DNA of 38,177 nucleotides from Deltaproteobacteria bacterium. GTDB lineage: Bacteria; Desulfobacterota; WTBG01; CAIYCZ01; CAIRTM01. Shown in pieces: positions 1 to 7,279 of the stretch. The stretch covers positions 1-38,177 of the forward strand of contig JAJRXD010000041.1 in the NCBI GenBank assembly GCA_024276465.1, given 5' to 3'. A program made the translations under genes and the position numbers. Position 1 is the stretch's first letter. Each line of letters starts with the position of its first letter. The notes under the pieces are model-generated. The model was not told the origin of the DNA. It searched no databases and saw only the letters and a list, made by a program, of their open reading frames with translations.

Positions 1-1
1 C

Positions 2-1507
2 TACCCGAACATTACTGTTGTTCGCAGGCCGAAAAAAGATGGTTCTGTTTATTTTGGTCCCTTTGCTTCATCCCAGGCTGTCCGTGAAACATTAAAGGTT
101 ATACATAAAATATTTCCAATCAGAAAGTGCAGGACAGATCATCTGAAAAAAAATCGTCCCTGTATGTATCATCAATTAAGTCAGTGTCTTGCGCCATGTT
201 CTCATAATATAAATCATGATGAGTATCTCAAGGTGGTTAAGGATGTTCAGCTTTTTCTTCATGGCCATGGGGGTAAAGTCATGCAGGGGCTGAAAAGGAG
301 AATGGCTTTTGAAGCGAAGAACCTTAACTTTGAACTTGCCGCCATAATGCGGAACCGGATATCTGCCATTAAAAAAACAGTTGAAAGGCAGTCTGTGGTG
401 TCTCTTGATCTTGTTGACAGGGATATTTTTTCCTTTTACAGAGAAGGTCTTCAGATGGAGGTTACTGCTCTGTTTGTCAGAAGCGGCAGGATGATCGGAA
501 GCAGGAGTTTCTTTCTGAAAAATATTCAACTGTCTGATGAAGAGTCCCTGTCATCCTTTATTTCCCAGTATTACTACAGGGGTGAGTTTATACCAAAAGA
601 GATCATAGTGCCAATCAGGCTTGAAGACAGCAGGTTGCTTGAAGAATGGCTGAAGGAAAAAAAGGGGTCACATATTAAGATAATTAAACCCCAGAGGGGC
701 TCAAAAAAAGAGCTTTTAAAAATTGCAACCCAAAACGCCGGAATCATGTTCAGGAAAAACCGGACTGATGACATGGATTTTGAAGAAATTCTAAGGGAGC
801 TTCAGGGTAAACTGCATTTAAAAAATTTTCCCTCCAGAATTGAATGCTTTGATATTTCCAATATTTCCGGCACATCGGCAGTTGGTTCCATGGTTGTTTT
901 TGAACGTGGCATCCCTGTTAAGGAGGGATACAGGAGATTTCGCATAAAAAGTGTGCAGCAGCCCAATGACTATGCAATGATGTATGAGGTCCTGACAAGA
1001 CATCTTGACAGGGCAAAAAATGATGGCTCTTTGCCTGACCTTATGATTGTAGACGGGGGCAAGGGTCAGCTGAATGTTCTTCTTAAGGCCCTGCATGACC
1101 ATGGAATTACTGCTGTTGATACTGCTGCTCTGGCAAAGGGGAAAAAAACAGGCAAAATGGTCTGCAAAATCATGGGTGAAGAGAATGAAAAAGTTTTTCT
1201 GGCTGGCAGAAAAAACCCCGTGGTATTTTCCAGGCAGGCTAAAGCTCTTTTTATGCTGCAAAGAATCAGAGATGAAGCTCACCGTTTTGCAATCTCATAC
1301 CATAAAGCCCTGAAAAAGAAGAAAGATTTTACCTCCTCAATGGAAAGCATTCCAGGTATTGGAAGAAAAACCGTAAATGCTGTTTTGAAACATTTCGGCA
1401 GTCTGGAACAGGCAGGCAGGGCAACTCTGGAGGAATTTAACAATGTTCCCTCCCTGACAGAAAAAAGGGCTCTCAGTATATACAGGTTTTTTCATCCTTC
1501 CTCTTAA
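2..1507 (+). CDS. uvrC: UvrABC system protein C (excinuclease ABC subunit C), 5'-truncated by the window edge
   Basis: UvrC makes both incisions around a DNA lesion in the UvrABC nucleotide-excision repair complex in the cytoplasm. The frame is open from base 2, so the gene begins before the window. The first visible residues include YFGPFASSQAVRETL and FPIRKC, the end of the N-terminal GIY-YIG nuclease domain, followed by the Cys-rich RPCMYHQLSQCLAPC segment. Next comes the UVR motif (FEAKNLNFELAAIMRNRI, near base 310-360), which contacts UvrB. The RNase H-like second nuclease domain follows (ECFDISNISGTSAVGSMVVF and LMIVDGGKGQL with its catalytic Asp), then the C-terminal helix-hairpin-helix (SIPGIGRKTVNAVLKHFGS). 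The C-terminus is complete. An internal ATG at 164 is not the real start, because conserved family sequence continues upstream of it. The identification is certain; only the 5' end is missing. Confidence 0.97.
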   Translation, partial: YPNITVVRRPKKDGSVYFGPFASSQAVRETLKVIHKIFPIRKCRTDHLKKNRPCMYHQLSQCLAPCSHNINHDEYLKVVKDVQLFLHGHGGKVMQGLKRRMAFEAKNLNFELAAIMRNRISAIKKTVERQSVVSLDLVDRDIFSFYREGLQMEVTALFVRSGRMIGSRSFFLKNIQLSDEESLSSFISQYYYRGEFIPKEIIVPIRLEDSRLLEEWLKEKKGSHIKIIKPQRGSKKELLKIATQNAGIMFRKNRTDDMDFEEILRELQGKLHLKNFPSRIECFDISNISGTSAVGSMVVFERGIPVKEGYRRFRIKSVQQPNDYAMMYEVLTRHLDRAKNDGSLPDLMIVDGGKGQLNVLLKALHDHGITAVDTAALAKGKKTGKMVCKIMGEENEKVFLAGRKNPVVFSRQAKALFMLQRIRDEAHRFAISYHKALKKKKDFTSSMESIPGIGRKTVNAVLKHFGSLEQAGRATLEEFNNVPSLTEKRALSIYRFFHPSS

Positions 1508-1570
1508 ATTTCAAAACCATAAATTGATAAAAAACATATATAAATATATATCAGTAGTAATATCTTCTTA

Positions 1571-1598
1571 TTGACATCAATATATTATAAGTTAAAAT
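1571..1598 (+). promoter_or_regulatory. Sigma70-type promoter for the unknown protein/LonB operon
   Basis: TTGACA at 1571-1576 and TAAAAT at 1593-1598 are separated by 16 bases in a very AT-rich gap between uvrC and the next gene. The start codon at 1642 has GAGGAAA about 8 bases upstream. The -35 box is perfect and the -10 box is good. The operon start is inferred from position; no regulator site was recognised. Confidence 0.55.
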
Positions 1599-1641
1599 AG
1601 ATAACACAGCTCAGATTAATATATAAGCGAGGAAAATACAG

Positions 1642-2838
1642 ATGACAGAGCCTGACTATGTTAAAAAGTTATTTCCGAGTGATATATGGGTGATCTCTGA
1701 GAGCAGATTCAGAAATTTGGATTTAAGCGGGATTTGCAGGGATTTTGGTGCTAAAATAGTTAAAGAACATGGAATTTCTGATTTAGCCTGGTATATGCTT
1801 AACCCGAATCCTATTACAGTAGAAAAAAAGATAATCGGATGTGAAATCCATTATAAGCAGCCATTGTCTGTTAAAATCAAAGAAAAAATCAGGAAAATTC
1901 TTCCGGAAAAACTGCAGAAACTTTATAAAATTAAAAATATCCTGCCTCCTGAAGTATTAATATCAAATAGTACAGCAAAGACATCCTGCATTCATGACAA
2001 GGACCTTAAGGAACATTTTGATAAGCTTTATGGATTATTAATGCCATATGATGCAATGCTGAAAAGACTTTCACGATTAGATTCAAAAACAATATCTGAT
2101 ATAAAAGGCATATGCAGGGGAACAGGCGATAACCGCCTGCTGTTAGAGATAAAAAGAGACAGTATTGCTGAAAAAATCAGGTATCTGTTTGATTATGCAT
2201 TGAAAAATATTCCTGTTATTCTTCCAAGGGCATTTGTGGCAGATGGTCTGCTTGATATGAAAGGATTTAACTTTGCTTCTTATGATCCCGCAAATTCATA
2301 CAGATTAATAATTTTTCAGCATAATGGAGCATCCAGAGCCTGTGTTCTGGGTCGCAATAATCAAGTTCAATACTGGATTGAAAATGTTCGACTTATTAAT
2401 TATATGTATCTGCTTGAGCAGACAATCAAAACAGACCCTTATTTTTATGATTCGCTGAATCAGTGCAGAAAAGGCAATGCTAAACCCCTGTTACTGTTTT
2501 TCAACAGACAGCTTGAAATCGATTATTCAAAGGGCCATCTTCCCGGTATATATAAAAAAGCGTTTAAGACCTGTAACGTAGGGCCGGATGAAAGAAGTGC
2601 TGTTGTTAACTTATTGAAAAATTCTCAGCTTGGGATTTCATTGAAGTATACGCACAAATCCGATTCCGGCGAGGAGAAGCTTTTAACCAGTATTTCTGTT
2701 ATGCATGACTTTAAAGCGCTTGAGCCCCTTAAAGAGCATCTTCCGCAGCTATACCTGGAAATTAACAGGAGGGCACCTGTATCTGAAGCAGGCAGGTTTT
2801 ATCTGCTGGATTCAATGAGAGGAATCATAGATGAATAA
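1642..2838 (+). CDS. Protein of unknown function, translationally coupled to a LonB-like protease
   Basis: This 398-residue protein matches no family I recognise. It starts with ATG behind a GAGGAAA ribosome site. There is no signal peptide and no obvious transmembrane segment. It is rich in Lys, Ile and Leu and looks like a soluble mixed alpha/beta protein. It has a basic segment around residues 70-105 (many Lys in KIKEKIRKILPEKLQKLYK), a middle part with Arg-rich helices, and a C-terminal part with hydrophobic strands such as KPLLLFFNRQLEIDY. No Walker, HUH, PIN, nuclease or metal-binding motif was seen. The stop codon overlaps the start of the downstream LonB-like gene by 8 bases, so the two are almost certainly co-translated. 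The inference is that it works with the protease, for example as adaptor, substrate or regulator; nothing in the sequence decides which. Confidence 0.8.
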   Translation: MTEPDYVKKLFPSDIWVISESRFRNLDLSGICRDFGAKIVKEHGISDLAWYMLNPNPITVEKKIIGCEIHYKQPLSVKIKEKIRKILPEKLQKLYKIKNILPPEVLISNSTAKTSCIHDKDLKEHFDKLYGLLMPYDAMLKRLSRLDSKTISDIKGICRGTGDNRLLLEIKRDSIAEKIRYLFDYALKNIPVILPRAFVADGLLDMKGFNFASYDPANSYRLIIFQHNGASRACVLGRNNQVQYWIENVRLINYMYLLEQTIKTDPYFYDSLNQCRKGNAKPLLLFFNRQLEIDYSKGHLPGIYKKAFKTCNVGPDERSAVVNLLKNSQLGISLKYTHKSDSGEEKLLTSISVMHDFKALEPLKEHLPQLYLEINRRAPVSEAGRFYLLDSMRGIIDE

Positions 2839-5116
2839 TGATTATAATGAAAATGATTATTGCTGGATAAAAGAGTTGATGCACTATCCGGAAACCCAGC
2901 ATGAGCGCCTCAATTTCTTTGAAGATACTTCAGAAATCTCATTGCCGGAAGACCCGATTGAAAGGGTCATATTTCAGGACAGGGCAAAGCGTGCCATAAG
3001 AAAGATTGCGCAAAACAGGGGGCATATACTCATGGTTGGAAGGCCCGGAACCGGAAAATCCATGCTTGCCAATATGTTTAAAGATATTCTCGACAGATCA
3101 TTAGGTGACTACATAAGACCTAAAGAGACAATTGTGGCATTCCCCGGCAAAGACAAGAACCATATACGAATTGCTTATGAAAAACCTGAAATATTAGACA
3201 AGCATATTTTGAAAGTAAACCAGCAGATAGAAGCAGCGAAAAACAGTTTGGAAAAGTTCAGTCTTTCTGATCAGATAAATTCCGTAAAAAAAGTAAAAAA
3301 AGTATTGCTCTGGGCAACAGGTATAAGCCTTGCTGCCGGTATTTTTTTTCCTCCGGCATTTATTGCTGCGGGCCTGACCGGCATTGGTTCAATATTCATG
3401 TTTATGCAGGAGAACAATCATAAAGTTCAGGAAAAAATACAGAGAGAAACCCGTGACGGTCTGAAAGTGGAAATCAAGCATCTGTCTGATATGCTCCCTG
3501 AGATTCTGTATGATCCAAGGAAAGACAGGGACATGATGTCATTCATATCTGAACCCAATTCAAGGAATATGAAGGGTGGATTCAGACATGACCCTTATCA
3601 ATCCGGCAATCTGCACACCCCGGCACATAAGAGAGCATTTTTAGGCGCCCATGCAAAATCACCTGTTATCTATGTTGATGAGTTAAAGACCCTGGTTAAA
3701 GCCGGCTATATGTCAAGTATGCTTGAAATAATGCAAAGCAGGAAATTTATTCTTGAGGGTGGTAAGAACGCTGGAAGTGGTTCAGCAGACAGATCAGAGA
3801 ATTGCCTGAAAGCTGACAATATAATTATTGCATGCTGTAATCACGATACCCTCGCATATCTTCAGGAAGAAGGGGACGGAGCTTTTCTGAGCAGAATAGA
3901 AGATAAGGGGGAAATAATCCAGATGGAGAGCGCTGTTCCTGAGACCCCGGAGAATACACTTCAGGTTGCACAGTACATTAAGCAGGAAATAGTCAATCTT
4001 GGGAAGGAATTTAAAGCTACCTGGGGCCAGGTAATAGCAAAAGAAGGCCATGAAGGCGTCAGAAGGAGAAGCGAGCATATTTTTGGCAGAACCCTGCCGG
4101 CAGATTATAAGCTGCAGGAAAGGGAGTTTTCCAGAAAAGCTGTTGCGGAGATAATTAAAGAGCTCAGATGCCGCTGCTCAGACAGGAAATTGAGCAGCCT
4201 GCTGAGGCCGATTAACGGTGTAATTAAAACAGCTGAGCTTGAGGCTATACTTGACAACTCTCCCCTGGTGGAGCCCCGGCATGTCAGGCGTGCACTGGAG
4301 GAGCATGTAAGCCTTGAAGGTGTTCTTGCCAGAGAAATAACAGAACACAAAAGAGACCTGAAAAGGTACATAAGCTCCATGACCGACTCAATTGGCTATG
4401 TTGTAGGCCTTGCAGTTATTACTTCAAAATCAAGCGGTCAGATGTTTGGCCAGCCTTTGCCTATTCACTGTCAGATTAACACCGGGGGTGCAGACACGGT
4501 TATTGCATCCGGCAAGACAGGAGACATTGCAAAGGCAGCAGCACAGAATGTAAGGGCATCGATAAAAAAAATATTAAAAACAGTAGGCGCTCCTTATGTA
4601 GGGTGTGAGATGCATGTGGAATATATCCAGGCACACGGTGGTGTGGAGGGTGACAGCGCATCGGTTGCCATGGATATTGCGTTGATATCTGATTATATTA
4701 AGCAGCCTGTAAATCAGAGATTCGGTGTAACAGGCTCACTGACCGGTGACATTATTCTTGCAGTCGGTGGCGTTACAGAAAAGATCAGGTCGATAATGGA
4801 CCCGGAACTGGCAATGGAGGGCGCATGTATCCCCTGGCAGAACAAGCACGATATTGAGCCTCTTCTGATAAATGCAGAGTTTGAATATGTACAGAAGGAT
4901 GAAGTTCCGGGAATAAGAATTTTCAGGGCTGAGGAGAAAAAGGACCCCTTTGACATATATTTCTGCAAGACAAAATATAATGCCTACAAAATTTTAATGG
5001 GGGTTGGAAGGCAGGAGGTTGAAGACAGGATGGTGGAGAGAAGCAGGAAGGATTTGAGATCTGTCCAGGAGATAAAAAATTCTTTTCAGCAGACAGCAGA
5101 AAGTCTGGTAAGATGA
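2831..5116 (+). CDS. LonB-type membrane-inserted ATP-dependent Ser-Lys protease
   Basis: This 761-residue protein is a Lon-family AAA+ protease of the archaeal LonB type. Walker A is GRPGTGKS at residues 70-77. About residues 153-193 form a hydrophobic hairpin (WATGISLAAGIFFPPAFIAAGL and following) inserted between Walker A and Walker B, the LonB hallmark that anchors the ring at the inner face of the membrane. Walker B is VIYVDE ending at D283-E284, followed by a sensor-1 region (IIIACCNHD). The C-terminal protease domain has GVEGDSASVAMDIALIS with catalytic Ser609 and GGVTEKI with Lys651; GDSAS is the LonB form rather than the DGPSAG of LonA. The large N-terminal domain of LonA is absent. 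In the family, LonB degrades misfolded and membrane proteins using ATP. The gene overlaps its upstream unknown partner by 8 bases. Subfamily assignment is confident; substrates are unknown. Confidence 0.93.
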   Translation: MNNDYNENDYCWIKELMHYPETQHERLNFFEDTSEISLPEDPIERVIFQDRAKRAIRKIAQNRGHILMVGRPGTGKSMLANMFKDILDRSLGDYIRPKETIVAFPGKDKNHIRIAYEKPEILDKHILKVNQQIEAAKNSLEKFSLSDQINSVKKVKKVLLWATGISLAAGIFFPPAFIAAGLTGIGSIFMFMQENNHKVQEKIQRETRDGLKVEIKHLSDMLPEILYDPRKDRDMMSFISEPNSRNMKGGFRHDPYQSGNLHTPAHKRAFLGAHAKSPVIYVDELKTLVKAGYMSSMLEIMQSRKFILEGGKNAGSGSADRSENCLKADNIIIACCNHDTLAYLQEEGDGAFLSRIEDKGEIIQMESAVPETPENTLQVAQYIKQEIVNLGKEFKATWGQVIAKEGHEGVRRRSEHIFGRTLPADYKLQEREFSRKAVAEIIKELRCRCSDRKLSSLLRPINGVIKTAELEAILDNSPLVEPRHVRRALEEHVSLEGVLAREITEHKRDLKRYISSMTDSIGYVVGLAVITSKSSGQMFGQPLPIHCQINTGGADTVIASGKTGDIAKAAAQNVRASIKKILKTVGAPYVGCEMHVEYIQAHGGVEGDSASVAMDIALISDYIKQPVNQRFGVTGSLTGDIILAVGGVTEKIRSIMDPELAMEGACIPWQNKHDIEPLLINAEFEYVQKDEVPGIRIFRAEEKKDPFDIYFCKTKYNAYKILMGVGRQEVEDRMVERSRKDLRSVQEIKNSFQQTAESLVR

Positions 5117-5136
5117 TTTATATTGATTTCTTTACA

Positions 5137-5169
5137 GTGCTGTTAAGCACTAAAAGCATATAATTTTTT
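5137..5169 (+). terminator. Possible weak terminator after the LonB gene
   Basis: A perfect 6-bp stem (AGTGCT at 5137-5142, AGCACT at 5147-5152, loop GTTA) lies 21 bases after the stop. A T-run comes only at 5164-5169, about 11 bases after the stem, so intrinsic termination is plausible but not strong. Confidence 0.3.
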
Positions 5170-5180
5170 CTTTGTTTCTT

Positions 5181-5462
5181 TCATATAATAATTATTAAAC
5201 AATCATTAGAACCTGCACCGAATGACTCTGTGAATCCTGATATAATATATCCACCATCAGAGGTTTGTTGGACAGAAGAAGCCCCATCATTTCCATCCCC
5301 GCCATAGGTTTTAGACCACTTTTGCGAGTTATTATTTCTAAAAGTCTTCCAATCTTTGGGGTCCTGAGCTTCTGAATATCCGTAAAAAACAAAGATTGTG
5401 GACAGGAACATTATCAATGAACTTATTAATACTACTGATTTGACACTATTTCTTGTTTTCAT
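5181..5462 (-). pseudogene. Truncated exported repeat protein (first SDGGY-type propeller repeat only)
   Basis: The 93-residue reading frame begins with a convincing Sec signal peptide (basic MKTRNSVKS, hydrophobic [18 protein letters not shown], cleavage near SEA). It then has [45 protein letters not shown], written here as the visible order of motifs: [35 protein letters not shown]. This is exactly one unit of the long-repeat propeller proteins in which units continue with KTDSNGN and then repeat many times. Here the frame stops after that first unit (NDCLIIII, stop), and no further repeats can be read downstream on this strand. The start codon is directly abutted by a palindromic repeat element with no ribosome site. 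I therefore read it as the remnant 5' end of a larger gene. A functional short secreted protein is less likely. Confidence 0.6.
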
Positions 5463-5618
5463 AACAGTGGCTGAACGGAAAGTCCTGATTCCGAGTTGTC
5501 ATTGCGAGCCCCGATAAAATCGGGGAAGCGATCTCTTTGTTTCCAGGAGATTGCTTCGGTCATGCTTCCCTCGCAATGACAGAAAAAGTGTAATTAATGG
5601 ACTTTTCGGTCAGGTACT
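5463..5618. repeat. Nested palindromic intergenic element, copy A
   Basis: The outer arms are AGTGGCTGAACGGAAAGTCC (5466-5485) and the inverted GGACTTTTCGGTCAGGTACT (5599-5618), matching at 16 of 20 positions as an inverted repeat. Between them lies a second, different palindrome. It runs from GTCATTGCGAGCCCCGAT (about 5498) through a small hairpin CCCCGATAAAATCGGGG to the inverse CCCTCGCAATGACA (ending near 5581). The two levels of symmetry are centred on the same point. The arms also occur in copies B and C, which carry other inner palindromes. This copy abuts the start codon of the truncated repeat-protein gene. Confidence 0.8.
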
Positions 5619-5622
5619 ACTT

Positions 5623-5680
5623 AGTGACCGAACGGAAAGTCCTCTTTTTGTCATTTTGACCAACAGGAGAAATCTTGTTA
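5623..5680. repeat. Half element of the nested palindromic family
   Basis: Four bases after copy A, a new left arm AGTGACCGAACGGAAAGTCC (5623-5642) starts. It continues into TTTTTGTCATTTTGACC and CAGGAGAAATC, the left half of the inner module seen in copy B. No right arm follows. It is a solo half element, either decayed or formed by an incomplete event. It lies in the gap between copy A and the VapC gene; the rest of 5680-5780 shows no coding potential. Confidence 0.6.
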
Positions 5681-5780
5681 ATATAAAATAGTCCCTAATT
5701 TTCCAACATTTATTTACTTATTTAAGGGCGTCCCCTTTCTTTCCCAGCAACAAGCTGCAGTGCAGATATAAAAACCCTTC

Positions 5781-5813
5781 AAAACAAAAAAGCCAACCTG
5801 TTTGTGCTTGGCT
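5781..5813 (-). terminator. Rho-independent terminator of the VapBC operon
   Basis: Read on the minus strand, AGCCAA (5813-5808) and TTGGCT (5796-5791) form a perfect 6-bp stem with an 11-base loop, immediately followed by a T-rich tract (TTTTTGTTTT). It lies 29 bases after the stop codon of the toxin gene. Confidence 0.75.
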
Positions 5814-5841
5814 GATATTGGTATTGTTAAAACCTTATTTT

Positions 5842-6285
5842 TTATGGTGTCAGCACTTCTATTTCTTTATACTTTGCAAAATCATTCTGATTGTAAGTAT
5901 AAATGCGAGTAATATTGTTTAGAAGCATGGTAGCAGTTAGACTGAGATCAAAAATATCCTGTCGGGTTGTTTTGTGTTGTTTTAAAAGGACTATGGTTTT
6001 TTCAATTATCTCAGACCCTGGATATATCTTCAAAATATTTTTTGATTGAAGATATTTTTCCATCTCCGATAATGCTTCTTCTTGAGTTCTTGGGTTGCTT
6101 ACTCTTCTGGGATCAGTAATAGTGGCATAGAATTCATTTAACACTTGAGGACAAACGCACAGTGAAACATCACCCCTTACACCATTTTCTCTTAAGTCTG
6201 CGGAAGCCTGATAAAAAGTTGAATTTTTATCCGCAGCATAAACCAAAACATTGGTATCCAAAAGACTGGTTTCAGAGATAATCAT
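5842..6285 (-). CDS. PIN-domain ribonuclease toxin, VapC type
   Basis: This 147-residue protein has the PIN nuclease signature: LLDTNVLVYA with the first acidic residue D10, NEF with E51, a DIFDLSLTATML helix with D110/D113, and YTYNQNDF near the C-terminus with D135. In VapC toxins these acidic residues bind Mg2+ and cleave RNA, often tRNA, when free of antitoxin. Length is normal for the family. It overlaps the upstream antitoxin gene by 14 bases, the usual translational coupling of vapBC pairs, and ends at a clear intrinsic terminator. The locus is bracketed by repeat elements, a typical accessory setting. The RNA target cannot be read from sequence. Confidence 0.88.
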   Translation of the reverse strand: MIISETSLLDTNVLVYAADKNSTFYQASADLRENGVRGDVSLCVCPQVLNEFYATITDPRRVSNPRTQEEALSEMEKYLQSKNILKIYPGSEIIEKTIVLLKQHKTTRQDIFDLSLTATMLLNNITRIYTYNQNDFAKYKEIEVLTP

Positions 6286-6466
6286 AAATTTCCCTCCTGG
6301 TGAGCTTACCTTTCACACCCAAGGGCCAGCTATTAAAGAGAACTTCTTCTTTTACTTCTACCTTTGTCTGTTTCTTGTTGATTCTCTCCCTTACAAGTTC
6401 CACAATTTTCTGAATAAACTTAACCTCCTCTTGAGGCAAATCATGAACGTCTATTTGATTGATCAT
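6272..6466 (-). CDS. VapB-type antitoxin of the PIN toxin
   Basis: This 64-residue acidic/basic small protein starts with ATG behind a strong GAGGAGG ribosome site. The N-terminal half (LPQEEVKFIQKIVELVRERI) is a predicted helix. The C-terminal tail (WPLGVKGKLTRREIYDYL) carries a Trp and hydrophobic residues of the kind that wrap around a PIN toxin. It overlaps the toxin gene by 14 bases and is translated first, as usual for antitoxins. In such pairs the VapB-VapC complex represses its own promoter; no clear operator was identified in the 46 bases between the gene and repeat copy B. The call rests mainly on size, position and overlap with the PIN gene. Confidence 0.75.
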   Translation of the reverse strand: MINQIDVHDLPQEEVKFIQKIVELVRERINKKQTKVEVKEEVLFNSWPLGVKGKLTRREIYDYL

Positions 6467-6512
6467 GTTATTTCCTCCTCTAATTAAATTTAAGTGGTTG
6501 ATTTTTTATCAT

Positions 6513-6675
6513 AACAGTGGCTGAACGAAAAGTCCTTTTTTTGTCATTTCGACTCCCGACAGAACAGAATCGGGAGGAGAAATCGTTATCCCCTTGTTTT
6601 TCCGCAAGATTTCTCCCCGATTTATCGGGGTTCCTCGAAATGACAGTTTTTTGTAGTTTCCGTTCAGGTACTGTT
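6513..6675. repeat. Nested palindromic intergenic element, copy B
   Basis: The left arm AACAGTGGCTGAACGAAAAG (6513-6532) and right arm GTTTCCGTTCAGGTACTGTT (6656-6675) form an imperfect inverted repeat and match the arms of copy A. The inner palindrome is of another type: TTGTCATTTCGACTCCCGA with GGAGGAGAAATC on the left, GATTTCTCCCCGAT and CCTCGAAATGACA on the right. The element sits directly upstream of the antitoxin gene, so its left end could contribute promoter sequence; TATGAT can be read on the minus strand across the junction. Confidence 0.8.
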
Positions 6676-6949
6676 TAATTAATAAGACTTTATACGCCCC
6701 ATTGATTTTAATTTAGGTTAGTCAAAAAAGATTGTCAAGACCCACAGCTTCTTATTACTCCACCGGCAGTTCAAAACAGAAAGTACTTCCCCTGTCTTCT
6801 CCATCGCCCCTCTCACCTGTCTATTTGTTATTTCACTTTTTTAAATCCCGTATTTTAACTCCACCCGCTCTGTAAGCCATGGCAATACATCTTTTGCCTT
6901 GAGTTGATTTAGTGTACGCTGCCAAGAAATTCTCCTTAACAGAGTTGTT
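6676..6949. other. Non-coding decayed stretch
   Basis: I see no convincing gene here. Next to the transposase remnant, one frame on the minus strand (about 6846-6985) stays open and ends LPWLTERVELKYGI. It has no start codon or family motif I can name, and could be the decayed end of another mobile-element gene. The remainder is AT-rich without clear hairpins. Confidence 0.4.
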
Positions 6950-7182
6950 TCATATAATGCTTTTTTGCATGGAAGGAGGCAAACCCACAGTTATGAGGTG
7001 TACATGGTGGGCATAAGGCAGTAGGCCCATATCTCAACACCTGAACCCTGGCAAGCTCTGCTCAGCAGTGTCAGGTATTGTTGATAATCATCATCAGTAA
7101 AAAAAGTTTGTTGTCTCCGGTTACCACGCTGGGTTATGTGATGAGGCATGCCAGGGGCAACCACCCGTGCTATTCTTGCCAT
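6950..7182 (-). pseudogene. REP-associated tyrosine transposase (RAYT, IS200-like HUH family), frameshifted and truncated
   Basis: The N-terminal part is typical of the family: MARIARVVAPGMPHHITQRG, NRRQQTFFTDDDYQQYL, and then EIWAYCLMP. Family members continue NHVHLI, the HUH metal-binding motif. Here one base is missing, giving CLMP-TMYTS and a stop at 6991. Restoring one base gives HVHLITVGLPP for a few more residues before another stop at 6950. The region that would hold the catalytic Tyr is gone, so the enzyme is dead. RAYTs are single-strand transposases thought to move REP palindromes. This remnant lies among REP-like elements, but nothing shows that it mobilised them. An in-frame upstream ATG at 7212 exists, but 7182 is where family similarity begins. 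Confidence 0.8.
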
Positions 7183-7191
7183 TGCCTGAGC

Positions 7192-7219
7192 CTTATACCC
7201 TGCAAACAGCATATGTCAA
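7192..7219 (-). promoter_or_regulatory. Promoter of the dead RAYT gene
   Basis: On the minus strand TTGACA (7219-7214) and TATAAG (7197-7192) are 16 bases apart, just upstream of the ATG at 7182. Immediately farther out, 7220-7243 reads ATTAAGTATACTGTCCCCCG on the plus strand. From memory this resembles a sequence often found before this transposase group in Desulfobacterota, which could be its recognition palindrome; I could not search to confirm it. Confidence 0.45.
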
Positions 7220-7279
7220 TAATTAAGTATACTGTCCCCCGGAATACGGCCCACTATCGATTGACAGCTAAATTTTCGC

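Noticed and set aside
5463-5680. A CRISPR array suggested by closely spaced repeats
   Set aside because: The repeats are inverted and nested, not direct with regular spacers, and no cas gene is present.
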